The notes below the pieces were generated by a model. That model was not told where the DNA came from and did no database searches. It worked only from the letters and a program-made list of their open reading frames with translations. From contig NZ_SGVY01000002.1 in the NCBI RefSeq assembly GCF_004535825.1, positions 106,984 through 170,983 of the forward strand: a stretch of DNA of 64,000 nt, written 5' to 3'. Of this stretch, positions 35,746 to 44,998 are shown one piece after another (positions within the stretch are counted from its first letter, which is position 1; the number at the start of each line of letters is the position of its first letter). Made by a program: the position numbers and the translations under genes. This stretch comes from Segatella hominis. Its GTDB lineage: Bacteria; Bacteroidota; Bacteroidia; Bacteroidales; Bacteroidaceae.

Positions 35746-37362
35746 TTATTTCAAATATTTAGCCAATGGGCTCTTCATTTTCTTCAATCCTTTCGCCACG
35801 CACTTTGCGTTATGACGAGCACCCTTGAGAGAGGTGTGCGTATGATCCTTCTTGTAATATTCTTTCACTTTCTCCTTGCCTATCTTATCATAAGAATCGG
35901 CAGCGATATTGTGAAGGTCGAGGAAAGGAACTTCGGTCTCTGCCACCACCTCTCTGTACCACTTGCCATAGGTATCGTTGCGGCGCTCCATCTTGCCGTG
36001 TGGCCACTCATTGCGAGGAGTCAGGGAAACCAAAATAGGATGAGCACCCTTCTCGTAAACGTCCTGAATGAACTTCTTCAGATACCAGCCGAAAGAATAA
36101 ACTACCTCAAACTGCTTGCTCTCCTGCATCTGATAGACATTGCAAGTATCCTTAGCACAAGGAATGGAACCGCGCATCTTCTTATCGGTCAAGGAACAGA
36201 TGTCGTTATGACCGAACTCAATGAGCACATAGTCGCCCGGCTGCAAACTGTTATATACCTTCTCCCATCTGCCCTCATTGAGGTAGGAACGGCTGCTGCG
36301 ACCCGCCTTGGCAGCATTCACACAGGTAATCTTCTTAGGATTGAAAATGGTATAAGCCTGAGAGCCCCAGCCCCACATACCATCCTCTTTCTTGTCAGCA
36401 TTCTTTACGGTACTGTCGCCAGTAAAGAAAACCACCGGCTTGCCCTTCTCTCGCTGAAAATTCTCCACTGGAAGAGCCACATTGATCATCATCGCCTGCA
36501 ACGGAGCCAGACTCGGGTCCTTACTCTCTGCCAATCCCTCTGCAGCCGAACGGGCATTCATCATCGCTCCGAAACGGGAGGTGTGGATATGGTCCTTGAA
36601 GAAGTGATACTTCTCCTTCCAATGACCGTAACTGTCGAGTTTGGCTGCCGAAATCTCATTCAAATCTACAAAAGGAACGCCCTCCTGCTCTGCCACCTGC
36701 TTCGCCCAGAGACCGAAAGTCTTATTCACGCGCACAATCTTATCATTCTCATCATAGGCATCACGAGGAGTAAGCGACATCAGGATAGGATGAGCACCGA
36801 GCGCCTTGCAGTCGTTGATATACTTGCGCATATACTCGCCGTAGGTATAAACGGTCTCCTTCACGCCCGTCTCCTTGATGGTGACATTGAGCGAATCCTT
36901 GCCGATGCCAGGAATGCTGGCACGCGCACGACCGCTATCGTAAGGACCGTTATCGTTATGACCGATAGAGATGATCACCCAGTCGCCAGCCTTAATACCC
37001 TTGCGCACATCTGGCCAGAGACGGTTGTAGAAAGTACGGCTGCTCATGCCTCCGAGCGCCTGATTCTCAACCGTAATCTTATTCTCGTCAAAGAACTCGT
37101 GTTCGTAATAGCCCCAGCCCCACTGGCCGTTATTTCCATTGCCCAGGGTGCCATTGCGCATGGTAGAGTTGCCTATCAGGAAGAGTACAGGATTGTTGCC
37201 CTTTCTGCTGGTTCCAGGAACAATGCGGGCGGTCATCGCCTTGTTGAGACTGTCCACTGTATTGTCAATCACATGGTTTACATCTTCCATCGGTTTTGCC
37301 ACCTGGGCAAAAGAAGCAGTTGTTGCCGCCATCAGCGACATTGCAAACAATATTCTTTTCAT
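35746..37362 (-). CDS. Two-domain SGNH esterase, rhamnogalacturonan acetylesterase-like (CE12)
   Basis: The 538-aa secreted protein contains two SGNH/GDSL domains in tandem. Domain 1 has FLIGNSTMRNG, GGMSSRTF, SIGHND and the final DHIHTSRFGA; domain 2 has FFTGDSTVKN, AGRSSRSY, EFGHND and DHTHTSLKGA. Each therefore keeps block I Ser, Gly, Asn and the Asp-His pair, so both may be active. CE12 enzymes remove O-acetyl groups from galacturonate in RG-I so that lyases can cut. It is the middle gene of the PL11-CE12-GH2 operon. Confidence 0.9.
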   Translation of the reverse strand: MKRILFAMSLMAATTASFAQVAKPMEDVNHVIDNTVDSLNKAMTARIVPGTSRKGNNPVLFLIGNSTMRNGTLGNGNNGQWGWGYYEHEFFDENKITVENQALGGMSSRTFYNRLWPDVRKGIKAGDWVIISIGHNDNGPYDSGRARASIPGIGKDSLNVTIKETGVKETVYTYGEYMRKYINDCKALGAHPILMSLTPRDAYDENDKIVRVNKTFGLWAKQVAEQEGVPFVDLNEISAAKLDSYGHWKEKYHFFKDHIHTSRFGAMMNARSAAEGLAESKDPSLAPLQAMMINVALPVENFQREKGKPVVFFTGDSTVKNADKKEDGMWGWGSQAYTIFNPKKITCVNAAKAGRSSRSYLNEGRWEKVYNSLQPGDYVLIEFGHNDICSLTDKKMRGSIPCAKDTCNVYQMQESKQFEVVYSFGWYLKKFIQDVYEKGAHPILVSLTPRNEWPHGKMERRNDTYGKWYREVVAETEVPFLDLHNIAADSYDKIGKEKVKEYYKKDHTHTSLKGARHNAKCVAKGLKKMKSPLAKYLK

Positions 37363-37409
37363 TAGCTACGTATTTTTATCAAATTATTATCGTTATATTA
37401 TATACAAGA

Positions 37410-37444
37410 GAATTCTTCACTCTTCGTTCTTCATTCTTCACTTA
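37410..37444 (-). repeat. GTGAAGARNGAAGA element, copy B (after PL11)
   Basis: On the gene strand it starts TTAAGTGAAGAATGAAGAAC, covering the PL11 TGA stop, and ends GTGAAGAATTC. It has the same layout as the copies after the ClC and rhaA genes. Confidence 0.75.
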
Positions 37445-39498
37445 ATCCTTTCTGCATGATCAGGCAGATAATATCCCAGATGAGGAGGTTGATTATATCC
37501 CACATTTTGCCAAGCCACACTCAGGCGATAGATGTGATCGTGCATGAGCGTAGGAATGCGGTATTCCGTCGGGATATTCGTAGTGAAAATATTCAGATGA
37601 GAGGCATCGCTCTCGTCCCAGTAGATCACCTCCTCGCGCCAGTCACCGAAGATATCAGCCTGCAGATTAGGAGTAGCCTTCGTCCAGTTGTTGCTCACAG
37701 AATGCCCCATTTCACTGAGATGTTTTCCGTTGCTCAAAGGCAGCGGTACGGCCTTCTTTCCGTTCCATTTCTGTAGGTACGGAGCAAAATGCGGTCTGCG
37801 GCCATTGGCAAGCAGTTCGTCCTGCAGGTCGCCATCCCAATAGATTCTAAAGTTCATCGCCGGCATTTGTGAAGGATTGTCAGCAATCACTTTTCCATGA
37901 CAATCCCTTACTTCCTTTCTGTCCAGGCTCCACATTTCAAAGCCCCGATGCCGCCCGTCAATATCCGCAGCCACACCCCTTCCGGTATCATCTCTATCCA
38001 GCGTACGGTAGAGAATCTCGCCAGTACGGGCATCCCTATAATCAGAACCATAAGGCCGCTCTTCGTGTACCATAAAGACTTCCAACCCCGGTCTGTCTGG
38101 GTCGAGATCAGAGAGATGGAGCGCATCACCATGGCCGAGCCCCGTAGAGTACAACAGACTTCCATCGTGATTGACCGCAGCCGAGCCATAAGTAATCTCG
38201 TCGCATCCATCACCATCCACATCTCCTACTGCCAGGCTGTGGGCGCCCTGTGCAAAGGCCGTCGCAGAGAGCCCATGCGCCTCCTTGATTACCTTGCCTT
38301 CGCCATCCATCACCACCCAGTCGTGAGGAGTGAGAGAAGCATGCAACCACTTCGTCGTCAGTTGTTTACCATCGAAATCCACTGCCCAGAGATAAGAACG
38401 GGTGTAGTATCCTCGGCACATCACGGCACTCGGCCGATGGGCAGCTCCATCAAGATAAGCCACGCCAGCGAGGTATCTTTCGCCACGGTTGCCATAGTTG
38501 TCCTTATCGCCCCAAACAGACGAATAAGCAGGAAAGCCATCAGCCTCAAGTCGTTCACCCTCAGCCACTTGTCTTCCCACACCGAAAGCTCTGTTAGGAT
38601 TATACCAGATGGTATGCATCGCCTTACCCGTTTCGCCATTGAAGACAGTGAGCAGTTCCGGACCATTCTTGATGCGCCCCCTACGGTTGCGATAATCAGC
38701 CGCATTATCGAGCGAACGAATCTCTGTATCAGTAGCCGATTCGCTAACAAACCTGCCCTGTCCATCGATACTTCCAGCCGAAGTCTTGCAAATCATTTCA
38801 GACTTTCCATCGCCATCAAAGTCGAAAACCAAGAACTGGGTATAGTGGGCACCGGCACGGATATTCTTGCCAAGATTGATGCGCCAGAGCTGTGTTCCGT
38901 CGAATTTATAACAATCAAGAATCACATCGCCCGTATAGCCATCGTGGGAATTGTCGTGAGAGTTGGAAGGGTCCCATTTCACTATCAATTCATACTCACC
39001 GTCACCATCCACGTCGCCCACGCTACAGTCGTTCGGAGTGTAGGTATAGACCCTGCCATCGGGAGCAGTGCCACCCTCAGGGCGGTTGATGGGCAGCGAC
39101 TTATACAGATCAGTCCAAGGCTTCACTGGTTTAGAAACCTCCCGTTGCATCTGTACATCCATCTTCGGCTCATTCTGATAACTGATCAGGCGATAAGAAT
39201 GTGCAGGAGAACCTTTTACATCAGTAAAGTTGGTTGCCCGGATATGATGAGCAATCACTTTTCCATCCCGCTCTATATCAAAACAGACATTCTTGCTATC
39301 CGTACCGAGGAGTCGCCAACTGAGATAGATTCCCTTTCCGGCAGCCGGCAAAGCCACCAGCCCACGGTCGGGACGTTCCATCGGGAATTGTGAAGGTTTC
39401 TGCCCATATACATTACTGTTCTGTCCATAAGCGCAATCATTTCCAAAAGCGCAAAAGACAGTAAGAAGCGAAAGAATATATAATTGTCTTTTTCTCAT
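37438..39498 (-). CDS. Rhamnogalacturonan lyase, PL11 family
   Basis: The 686-aa secreted protein starts MRKRQLYILSLLTVFCAFG and enters the PL11 domain at PMERPDRGLVALPAAGKGIY. Several calcium-binding DVDGDGE and DFDGDGKSE blades mark the eight-bladed beta-propeller of this family; NDCSVGDVDGDGEYELIVKW and HGDALHLSDLDPDRPGLEV are typical stretches. PL11 enzymes cut the Rha-GalA bond of RG-I by beta-elimination. It heads the operon PL11-CE12-GH2, and its promoter carries the shared half-site pair. The C-terminus, YYLPDHAERIK, ends without a sorting domain. Confidence 0.93.
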   Translation of the reverse strand: MRKRQLYILSLLTVFCAFGNDCAYGQNSNVYGQKPSQFPMERPDRGLVALPAAGKGIYLSWRLLGTDSKNVCFDIERDGKVIAHHIRATNFTDVKGSPAHSYRLISYQNEPKMDVQMQREVSKPVKPWTDLYKSLPINRPEGGTAPDGRVYTYTPNDCSVGDVDGDGEYELIVKWDPSNSHDNSHDGYTGDVILDCYKFDGTQLWRINLGKNIRAGAHYTQFLVFDFDGDGKSEMICKTSAGSIDGQGRFVSESATDTEIRSLDNAADYRNRRGRIKNGPELLTVFNGETGKAMHTIWYNPNRAFGVGRQVAEGERLEADGFPAYSSVWGDKDNYGNRGERYLAGVAYLDGAAHRPSAVMCRGYYTRSYLWAVDFDGKQLTTKWLHASLTPHDWVVMDGEGKVIKEAHGLSATAFAQGAHSLAVGDVDGDGCDEITYGSAAVNHDGSLLYSTGLGHGDALHLSDLDPDRPGLEVFMVHEERPYGSDYRDARTGEILYRTLDRDDTGRGVAADIDGRHRGFEMWSLDRKEVRDCHGKVIADNPSQMPAMNFRIYWDGDLQDELLANGRRPHFAPYLQKWNGKKAVPLPLSNGKHLSEMGHSVSNNWTKATPNLQADIFGDWREEVIYWDESDASHLNIFTTNIPTEYRIPTLMHDHIYRLSVAWQNVGYNQPPHLGYYLPDHAERIK

Positions 39499-39546
39499 CA
39501 GTAGATTGTCTTTTCAGACATTTATTATAAATTTAGAATTTCTCTG

Positions 39547-39609
39547 CAAAAGTAAAAAAAATAATGCAATTTTCGCTCTATATTTTGCTTATTTTTCTCT
39601 ATTTTTTGG
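39547..39609 (-). promoter_or_regulatory. PL11 operon promoter with RhaR-type half-site pair
   Basis: On the minus strand the -7 box is TACTTTTG (39547-39554). The proximal half-site is AAGCAAAAT with its C at 39587, and the distal CCAAAA has its C at 39608, exactly 21 bp away. The proximal C is 33 bp from the 5' edge of the -7 box. Confidence 0.6.
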
Positions 39610-39616
39610 CAGCGGC

Positions 39617-39790
39617 TTTTTTTAAAGGTAAAAAAGTAAAAAGGTAAAAAGGGATAATGAAGTGAGAAGTGAGAAATGAGAAATGAGAATAGAGGAAAGA
39701 GATGGAAGGGAAGGAAATTGAAGCAGGAAAAATCTGTGTAAATCTGTGAAATCTGTGGGACATATTCCACTCTCAGGGGGTATCTGCAAC
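39617..39790. repeat. Mixed short-repeat spacer
   Basis: This holds TTTTTAAAGGTAAAA-type GTAAAA repeats (39617-39653), GAAATGAGAAATGAGA repeats (39660-39690) and AAATCTGTG repeats with a 9-bp period (about 39729-39756). A 131-codon minus frame across it (39525-39920) is made of these repeats and is not called. Confidence 0.6.
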
Positions 39791-39870
39791 GACCGAACAG
39801 GTCGCCTCCGCGTAAATCCGTGAGTAATCGACGTAGCAAGAATGCCTCCAATGCAAAAAACATGAAGAAA

Positions 39871-39908
39871 AATAAGAGGGCGTGCCATAGACTTATGACA
39901 CACCCTCG
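39871..39908 (-). terminator. Hairpin terminator after the large PL11 gene (GAGGGTGTGTCA family)
   Basis: On the minus strand GAGGGTGTGTCATA pairs with TATGGCACGCCCTC using two G-U wobbles, whereas the + strand reading has C-A mismatches. The pairing is thus kept only for the strand of the lyase gene. Confidence 0.75.
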
Positions 39909-39972
39909 TTTAGATTTCATTAACTATATTATAACCAGCAAACTAAAGTCTTTACTGAAAATTTTTCTTGGA

Positions 39973-42900
39973 TTACTTCAAGGTAACCTTGATAGTTCCC
40001 TTAGCAGTACGGACAATGTACAAGCCAGGAGCCAAACCACGACTCTTCAAGTCGCTCTGCAAGGTAGCCATAGAAGTTTGCAAACTTGTCATGCGGAAGC
40101 CGTTGAGCGTATAGACATCTGCCTGGAATGAACCAGCGTCGAAACCGATCTCACGGATACCTGTAGCATTGGCTACATAGACAACTCCCTCTGTAAGGAA
40201 CTTGCTTGTATCCCAACCCAAACCAGCAGGGAGCGCCTGCAAGTCAAATTTAGGAGTACCGCTGATCGTGCCTGCACAGTCAACAACACGCACATAGTCA
40301 CCCTCTGCAGGAGTCCAACCATTCGCATTGTATGTGACATTGATGGTACCATTCAGAGTAGCATTGCCACCTACCTTCAGATATGCCCAGCCGAGACTCT
40401 TGCTTCCTGTATATGCATTGACAACGAGAGAATCTGCCTTTGCCTTGTTCACATAAATGCTGGAACCATCGTAGGCTACCAGGTTCTTCTGAATATTGAT
40501 AACGCCCGCATTGCTGGTCTGAGCTGTAGGCAAATTGCTGCCTGGACGCAAGATACCACCTTTCAGGAGATTAATACCCAAAGAGCAACCTACACCGCGA
40601 AGTTCACCACTGCCCTGTACATAGAGGATAGTTGGAGCAGTCATGGATGCAGTTGCAGCTGCCTTGTTCAGTTTCACGACTCCATCCAGAATCTTCAGCG
40701 ACTTGGCATTGGCAAGTACATTCTCAGTAGAGATGGTCCAGATACCCGTACCATTCTTCACCACATAGCTACCATTGATAGAACCCTTGAACTCAAAGTT
40801 CGTATTCTTGCCACCAATCGTCAAAGTATTGGTACCGGAACCGAAGTATCCACCATTACTGATATAGCCGGAACCTGTCAAGGCACCGATAGCAAAATTC
40901 TTGCCGTTAGTGCAGAATGCATAATCCTGTGTAAATCGGGAATCTACATTGAGCGTTGCCAAAGGAATACCATAGCTGTTGTTGAAATCAAATACTGGCT
41001 CGTAAGCATTCTTGCTTCCACGCTTTGCATTGATGGTTCCGGCAAACTTACTCCAGTCGCCCTTGAAAGGACAGCGGATCCAGGTGCCGTAGATATCAAT
41101 GGTTCCCTCACCGGTCAGCTTACCGGTATAGTCGCAACGTCCATCAGGATACCAGATACCCGACTTACCCTTAGGCACCTCGATATTCACATTATCCGAG
41201 TTGCTGCTGTAGATACTGTTATTTGCCTGCAGCACCACCTTGCTGCCATTCAGCACAATCGTCTTGCCATTGAAATGGGCATCCTGGAAGTCATAGATAG
41301 TTCCGGCATTGATATAGAGCTTGTCGAAATCGGCTGCACAGTTGAGCTGCAGTGTACCACTACCCAACTTGTAGAGATCGCGGTTGGTTCCCTTATTCAT
41401 CTTGCTGATACCGCCATTCACAATCAGGTTTGTACCTGTATAAGTCTCTATCTGACCGCCATTCTCGCCCAATACAATAGGATGAGAAGAAGTCATGGAA
41501 GCATTTACCCACAACTTACCCAGGTTGGACATGGTAATGGTATTGTCGGCTGCACCTAACGAACCATATTCGAGACCGTCCTTATTGGCAAGCGTTGCTG
41601 GTCGGAGATAACCGCCATCAATATAGGTACCGCCCGTATATCGGTTGGTATTCTTGATATTGACTGCACTCTTACCCTTCAAAGTAACAGAGCCATTACC
41701 CTCGATAGCACCATTGCCAGACAAGGTATATACCTTACTGTTATTGTTGAAGACGATGTTGCCAGGAGCGAGGTCCTCATTGATCTTTACATCAGACTTA
41801 ACGGCAGTATCATCGAAGGTTACGTTGTCACCCGAAACGAATTTCTTATCGGAAGAATTGAAGTTCTCCGACTCCATCAGGTCCCATATAGAACCGTTGG
41901 CACCAGTCCAGACAACAGACTCGCTGTCGCGTGAATTGCTCACCGTAATAGTCAACTTGCCATCAGCATACTTTAAACTGTATTTCTCGCCAGAGAGGCC
42001 TTCCACAGTGATGTCAGCCAAGTTGCCAGTCAGCTCACCTACCTCTGCCAGTGTATAGGTACCAGGCTGAGGAGCCGATGTAAACTCAAATACTGGAGCA
42101 GAATACTGAGGACCGTTCTCCCAGTTCTTCTTCTCGATACTCATCTTGGCAGCAACCAGCTTATCTACATTCTCGCCGTTCACATCGAAGACGACGCGGG
42201 CACCGAAACCGAGCTGGAGATCGGAAGTAGTCAGCGTACCTATCTGGTCCTTTCCGCCAGGACGGATGACAGAACCATAGTCAGCCTTGATACCGCCCTT
42301 GAAGTTACCGCCGTTGGAATTCAATTCAGCAAAGCGGTTCAGCCATACCGGACTCTTCTCCATCGTTCCGTCAAACTGCAGTGTACCTGCCCATACATCG
42401 GTCTTTCCGGTGTAGGTCTGGGTTACGTTAGGAAGAACGAGTGTACCGTCTCCCTGCTTCACTAAGCGCATGTTGCCAGAGAAGGCACCGCCAGTGAGGG
42501 TATGAGTATAGTAAGTATATTTGATTTCAGTATCCTTGGTTCTGCACTCGCTCGGAGCCGTACCCTGCACCCATGAAGGAGCATTGTCGGTAAAGACAGC
42601 AGGAGAAGCACCTTCTGCCACGCTTACAGTGGCATCGCCAGTAGTAGCGAGAAGAGCATGCTTGCCGTCCAATGTCTTGGAGATAGAGGAACCGACCTCT
42701 TCACGACCAGTGGTGGTGAGTGGTGGAGGAGCTATCGTGATGCCTTCCAGTTCACCGAGGAAGTAAGAAGCATGAGGAGGCTGGTTGTAGCCGCATGGCT
42801 GCCATACCATCGCATTGCGGTACTGATGATCGTACCACAGAGAGTAGTTGCGCCAAGGAGTTGGAGTGGTCGTGGTATAGATGCGGATGTTGTTACTACC

Positions 42901-44583
42901 CGTGCGCTCTATCACTTCCTCACGCCAGTCGCCGAACACATCGCCCTGGAAACAAGGAGTAGCCTTGGTTCCGTTGTTGGAATAAGCACCCATCAGAGTT
43001 TCTAATGTTCCCTTTCCCGGCTTGGTTATCTCTGTATTATTGAAGCACTCCTCCTGAAGGTCGCCATCCCAATAAATACGGAAGTTCATGCTGAGGCCAT
43101 TGGTATTTCTTGTTACATGGTCATTGGTAATGGTAGATATCGGCGTATCATGCGCACTGTGACCTACGGCGCCCGGAATATCATTATAGAAATTACCAGC
43201 CAGACAGCGACCATCATCATTGGTATCTGTCTTGCGATAATATATCTTGCTCGTAGTTGCATCGCGATAGTTGTTGGAAGGAGCATCCTCATTACAAGCA
43301 AACATCTCCTGACCATGGATATAAGGATTAAAATCACTTACATGCTGAGCATCGCCATGACCGAGACCAGTAGTAGAAAGTCCCATTCCGTTATCGTCGA
43401 TAACCATAGAACCGTATACGATTTCATCACGTCCGTCCCAATCCACATCGGCTACGATATAGTTGTGATAACCCTGACCATACCAAGGAGACCCCGGCTG
43501 GTTATTGGTCCACTGCCAGCGAACTTTCAGGGCATGAGTATTAGGATCTACATCGTATGCTATAAACTTATGACGGGTATAGATACCACGCGCCAGGAAG
43601 ATACTTGGATGCTTGCCATCGAGATAAGGAGCACCAAAGAAGAATTTGTTGGAACGGTGGCCGTAGCCATCACCCCAAGCAGCCTTCAGATCAGTCTCGC
43701 CTGCTTCCAGACGCTTCAGAGGATAATCTATGCACTGGTATGGCTTACCGGTAGCACCCTCGCAATACCAGAGGAACTCCTTGCCATAATGGGTAAACCA
43801 TTCTACGCTTCCTTCAGCCTTTGGCTGGCGATAGTTAGTCCATGCAGAACCATTCTTGCCGTCAGCACCAATGGTATAGGTAGTGCCATCAGCCATGTGG
43901 ACAGTAGAGCCTTCTTCAAGTCGCATTACGACTTCTGCCTTGCCGTCCATATCCCAGTCGTAACCTACGATATTCTGCTCATTGTTCTGGAAGTCGCCCA
44001 TGTTAGGACCACAGTTCACCCACCAGAGAATCTTACCGTCCTGCTTCAGACAGGCCAGCATAGTATATTCCCGGGTCTCCACACCATTGATGGTAGGTCC
44101 ATTCTTCGGATAAAGCTGTTCACTTTCCTGCTGGTTGGTGAACTTCATCAGAATCTCCAACTCGCCATCGCCATCCACATCAGCACAGCAGGCATCGTTA
44201 GGGATATAAGTTGACTTCAGGGCAGCAGGATACTGGATTTTTACTTCCTTATAATTAGTATTGAAAACTGTAGCTTCCTTGGAAGCAGATTGCTCTACCC
44301 CGTTCACTACTGCCTTTACGGTATAAGTGCTGCTTGATGAACCAGACTTGTCTGTAAAGTTGGAAACATCGAGGGGTTCTGAGTTTACTTTCATACCATT
44401 TCTGTAAAGATTGTACTTTACATCATAGTATTCATCGGCCTGGATACGCCAAGAGCAGTACACACCATTTGTGGTTTGCACTGCAATGAGTCCACGATCC
44501 AACTTATCGGTAAAGCGCTGGGCATTTGCTCCCATACTAACCAATAATGCTAAAGCAGATGTTGCGAGTAGTTTTTTATTCAT
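39973..44583 (-). CDS. Giant rhamnogalacturonan lyase: PL11 plus autotransporter-type beta-strand repeats plus type IX tail
   Basis: The 1536-aa secreted protein has a PL11 domain in residues 1-620 (FTDKLDRGLIAVQTTNGVYC, repeated DVDGDGE, DWDMDGKAE and DVDWDGRDE blades, HGDAQHVSDFNPYIHG). About 650-1440 is a long right-handed beta-helix-like region with autotransporter-associated beta-strand repeats, for example GDGTLVLPNVTQTYTGKTDV, LGSGTLQLNCAADF and NGTGIWTISTENVLAN. The last 75 residues (DVYTLNGFRMTSL to GLYIVRTAKGTIKVTLK) are a type A sorting domain of type IX secretion. It would therefore be displayed on or released from the surface. It has its own promoter with the shared half-site pair and its own terminator. 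Confidence 0.9.
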   Translation of the reverse strand: MNKKLLATSALALLVSMGANAQRFTDKLDRGLIAVQTTNGVYCSWRIQADEYYDVKYNLYRNGMKVNSEPLDVSNFTDKSGSSSSTYTVKAVVNGVEQSASKEATVFNTNYKEVKIQYPAALKSTYIPNDACCADVDGDGELEILMKFTNQQESEQLYPKNGPTINGVETREYTMLACLKQDGKILWWVNCGPNMGDFQNNEQNIVGYDWDMDGKAEVVMRLEEGSTVHMADGTTYTIGADGKNGSAWTNYRQPKAEGSVEWFTHYGKEFLWYCEGATGKPYQCIDYPLKRLEAGETDLKAAWGDGYGHRSNKFFFGAPYLDGKHPSIFLARGIYTRHKFIAYDVDPNTHALKVRWQWTNNQPGSPWYGQGYHNYIVADVDWDGRDEIVYGSMVIDDNGMGLSTTGLGHGDAQHVSDFNPYIHGQEMFACNEDAPSNNYRDATTSKIYYRKTDTNDDGRCLAGNFYNDIPGAVGHSAHDTPISTITNDHVTRNTNGLSMNFRIYWDGDLQEECFNNTEITKPGKGTLETLMGAYSNNGTKATPCFQGDVFGDWREEVIERTGSNNIRIYTTTTPTPWRNYSLWYDHQYRNAMVWQPCGYNQPPHASYFLGELEGITIAPPPLTTTGREEVGSSISKTLDGKHALLATTGDATVSVAEGASPAVFTDNAPSWVQGTAPSECRTKDTEIKYTYYTHTLTGGAFSGNMRLVKQGDGTLVLPNVTQTYTGKTDVWAGTLQFDGTMEKSPVWLNRFAELNSNGGNFKGGIKADYGSVIRPGGKDQIGTLTTSDLQLGFGARVVFDVNGENVDKLVAAKMSIEKKNWENGPQYSAPVFEFTSAPQPGTYTLAEVGELTGNLADITVEGLSGEKYSLKYADGKLTITVSNSRDSESVVWTGANGSIWDLMESENFNSSDKKFVSGDNVTFDDTAVKSDVKINEDLAPGNIVFNNNSKVYTLSGNGAIEGNGSVTLKGKSAVNIKNTNRYTGGTYIDGGYLRPATLANKDGLEYGSLGAADNTITMSNLGKLWVNASMTSSHPIVLGENGGQIETYTGTNLIVNGGISKMNKGTNRDLYKLGSGTLQLNCAADFDKLYINAGTIYDFQDAHFNGKTIVLNGSKVVLQANNSIYSSNSDNVNIEVPKGKSGIWYPDGRCDYTGKLTGEGTIDIYGTWIRCPFKGDWSKFAGTINAKRGSKNAYEPVFDFNNSYGIPLATLNVDSRFTQDYAFCTNGKNFAIGALTGSGYISNGGYFGSGTNTLTIGGKNTNFEFKGSINGSYVVKNGTGIWTISTENVLANAKSLKILDGVVKLNKAAATASMTAPTILYVQGSGELRGVGCSLGINLLKGGILRPGSNLPTAQTSNAGVINIQKNLVAYDGSSIYVNKAKADSLVVNAYTGSKSLGWAYLKVGGNATLNGTINVTYNANGWTPAEGDYVRVVDCAGTISGTPKFDLQALPAGLGWDTSKFLTEGVVYVANATGIREIGFDAGSFQADVYTLNGFRMTSLQTSMATLQSDLKSRGLAPGLYIVRTAKGTIKVTLK

Positions 44584-44670
44584 TATTGTAGGTTTTATTG
44601 TTTTTATTCTTGTTTATTGTCGATTTATATCGATTATTGTTGTTTTATTCAGGTTTAACTGATTTGTTGG

Positions 44671-44735
44671 CAAAAGTACACAGAATATTTGAGAAAGCAT
44701 CCATAAAATATGATATTTAACCTTATTATTTTGAG
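44671..44735 (-). promoter_or_regulatory. Promoter of the large PL11 gene with RhaR-type half-site pair
   Basis: On the minus strand TACTTTTG (44671-44678) is the -7 box. The proximal site AGGTTAAATATCATATTTT spans 44705-44723 with C at 44712; the distal CTCAAAATAA has C at 44733, 21 bp away. The proximal C is 34 bp from the 5' edge of the -7 box. Confidence 0.65.
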
Positions 44736-44754
44736 AAAAGGGAAGAAAAAAATG

Positions 44755-44890
44755 ACAAATTAGAAATGAGAAATGACAAATGAGAAATGACAAGAAAAGA
44801 AAATTAGAAATTAGAAAGACAAGAAAATGACAAATGAGAAATTACAAATGAGAAATGAGAGAGGAAGGGAAAGAGGACAAGAAAGAGAAA
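44755..44890. repeat. GAAATGACAAAT short-repeat tract
   Basis: Purine-rich 7-10-bp repeats of GAAATGA and GACAAAT fill the spacer between the large PL11 promoter and the terminator of the SusC/D operon. The same family appears at 39660-39690. Confidence 0.7.
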
Positions 44891-44900
44891 GAGGAAAAAG

Positions 44901-44926
44901 AAAGGGATGCATCCCTGCATCCCTTT
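44901..44926 (-). terminator. Terminator of the SusC/D operon
   Basis: AAAGGGATGCA (44901-44911) and TGCATCCCTTT (44916-44926) form an 11-bp perfect stem with a 4-nt loop. On the minus strand it is followed by CTTTTTCCTCTTTC, a U-rich tract. A weaker hairpin around GGCAAATTAT/ATAATTGCC precedes it at 44954-44979. Confidence 0.8.
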
Positions 44927-44998
44927 ACACAAAATAATTGATTCAATCTCGGCAAATTATAAAAACCATAATTGCCAATGCTTTATCTATGAAACAAA

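Noticed and set aside
35812-37365. 517-codon open frame antisense to the SGNH esterase
   Set aside because: It mirrors a strong, fully recognisable coding gene; no protein family features, no promoter or start context. Long antisense frames here follow from codon bias.
37897-39393. 498-codon open frame antisense to PL11
   Set aside because: Same reason: shadow of a well-supported lyase gene.
39525-39920. 131-codon minus-strand frame between the two PL11 genes
   Set aside because: Built from GTAAAA, GAAATGA and AAATCTGTG repeats and a terminator hairpin; Phe/Leu-rich nonsense.
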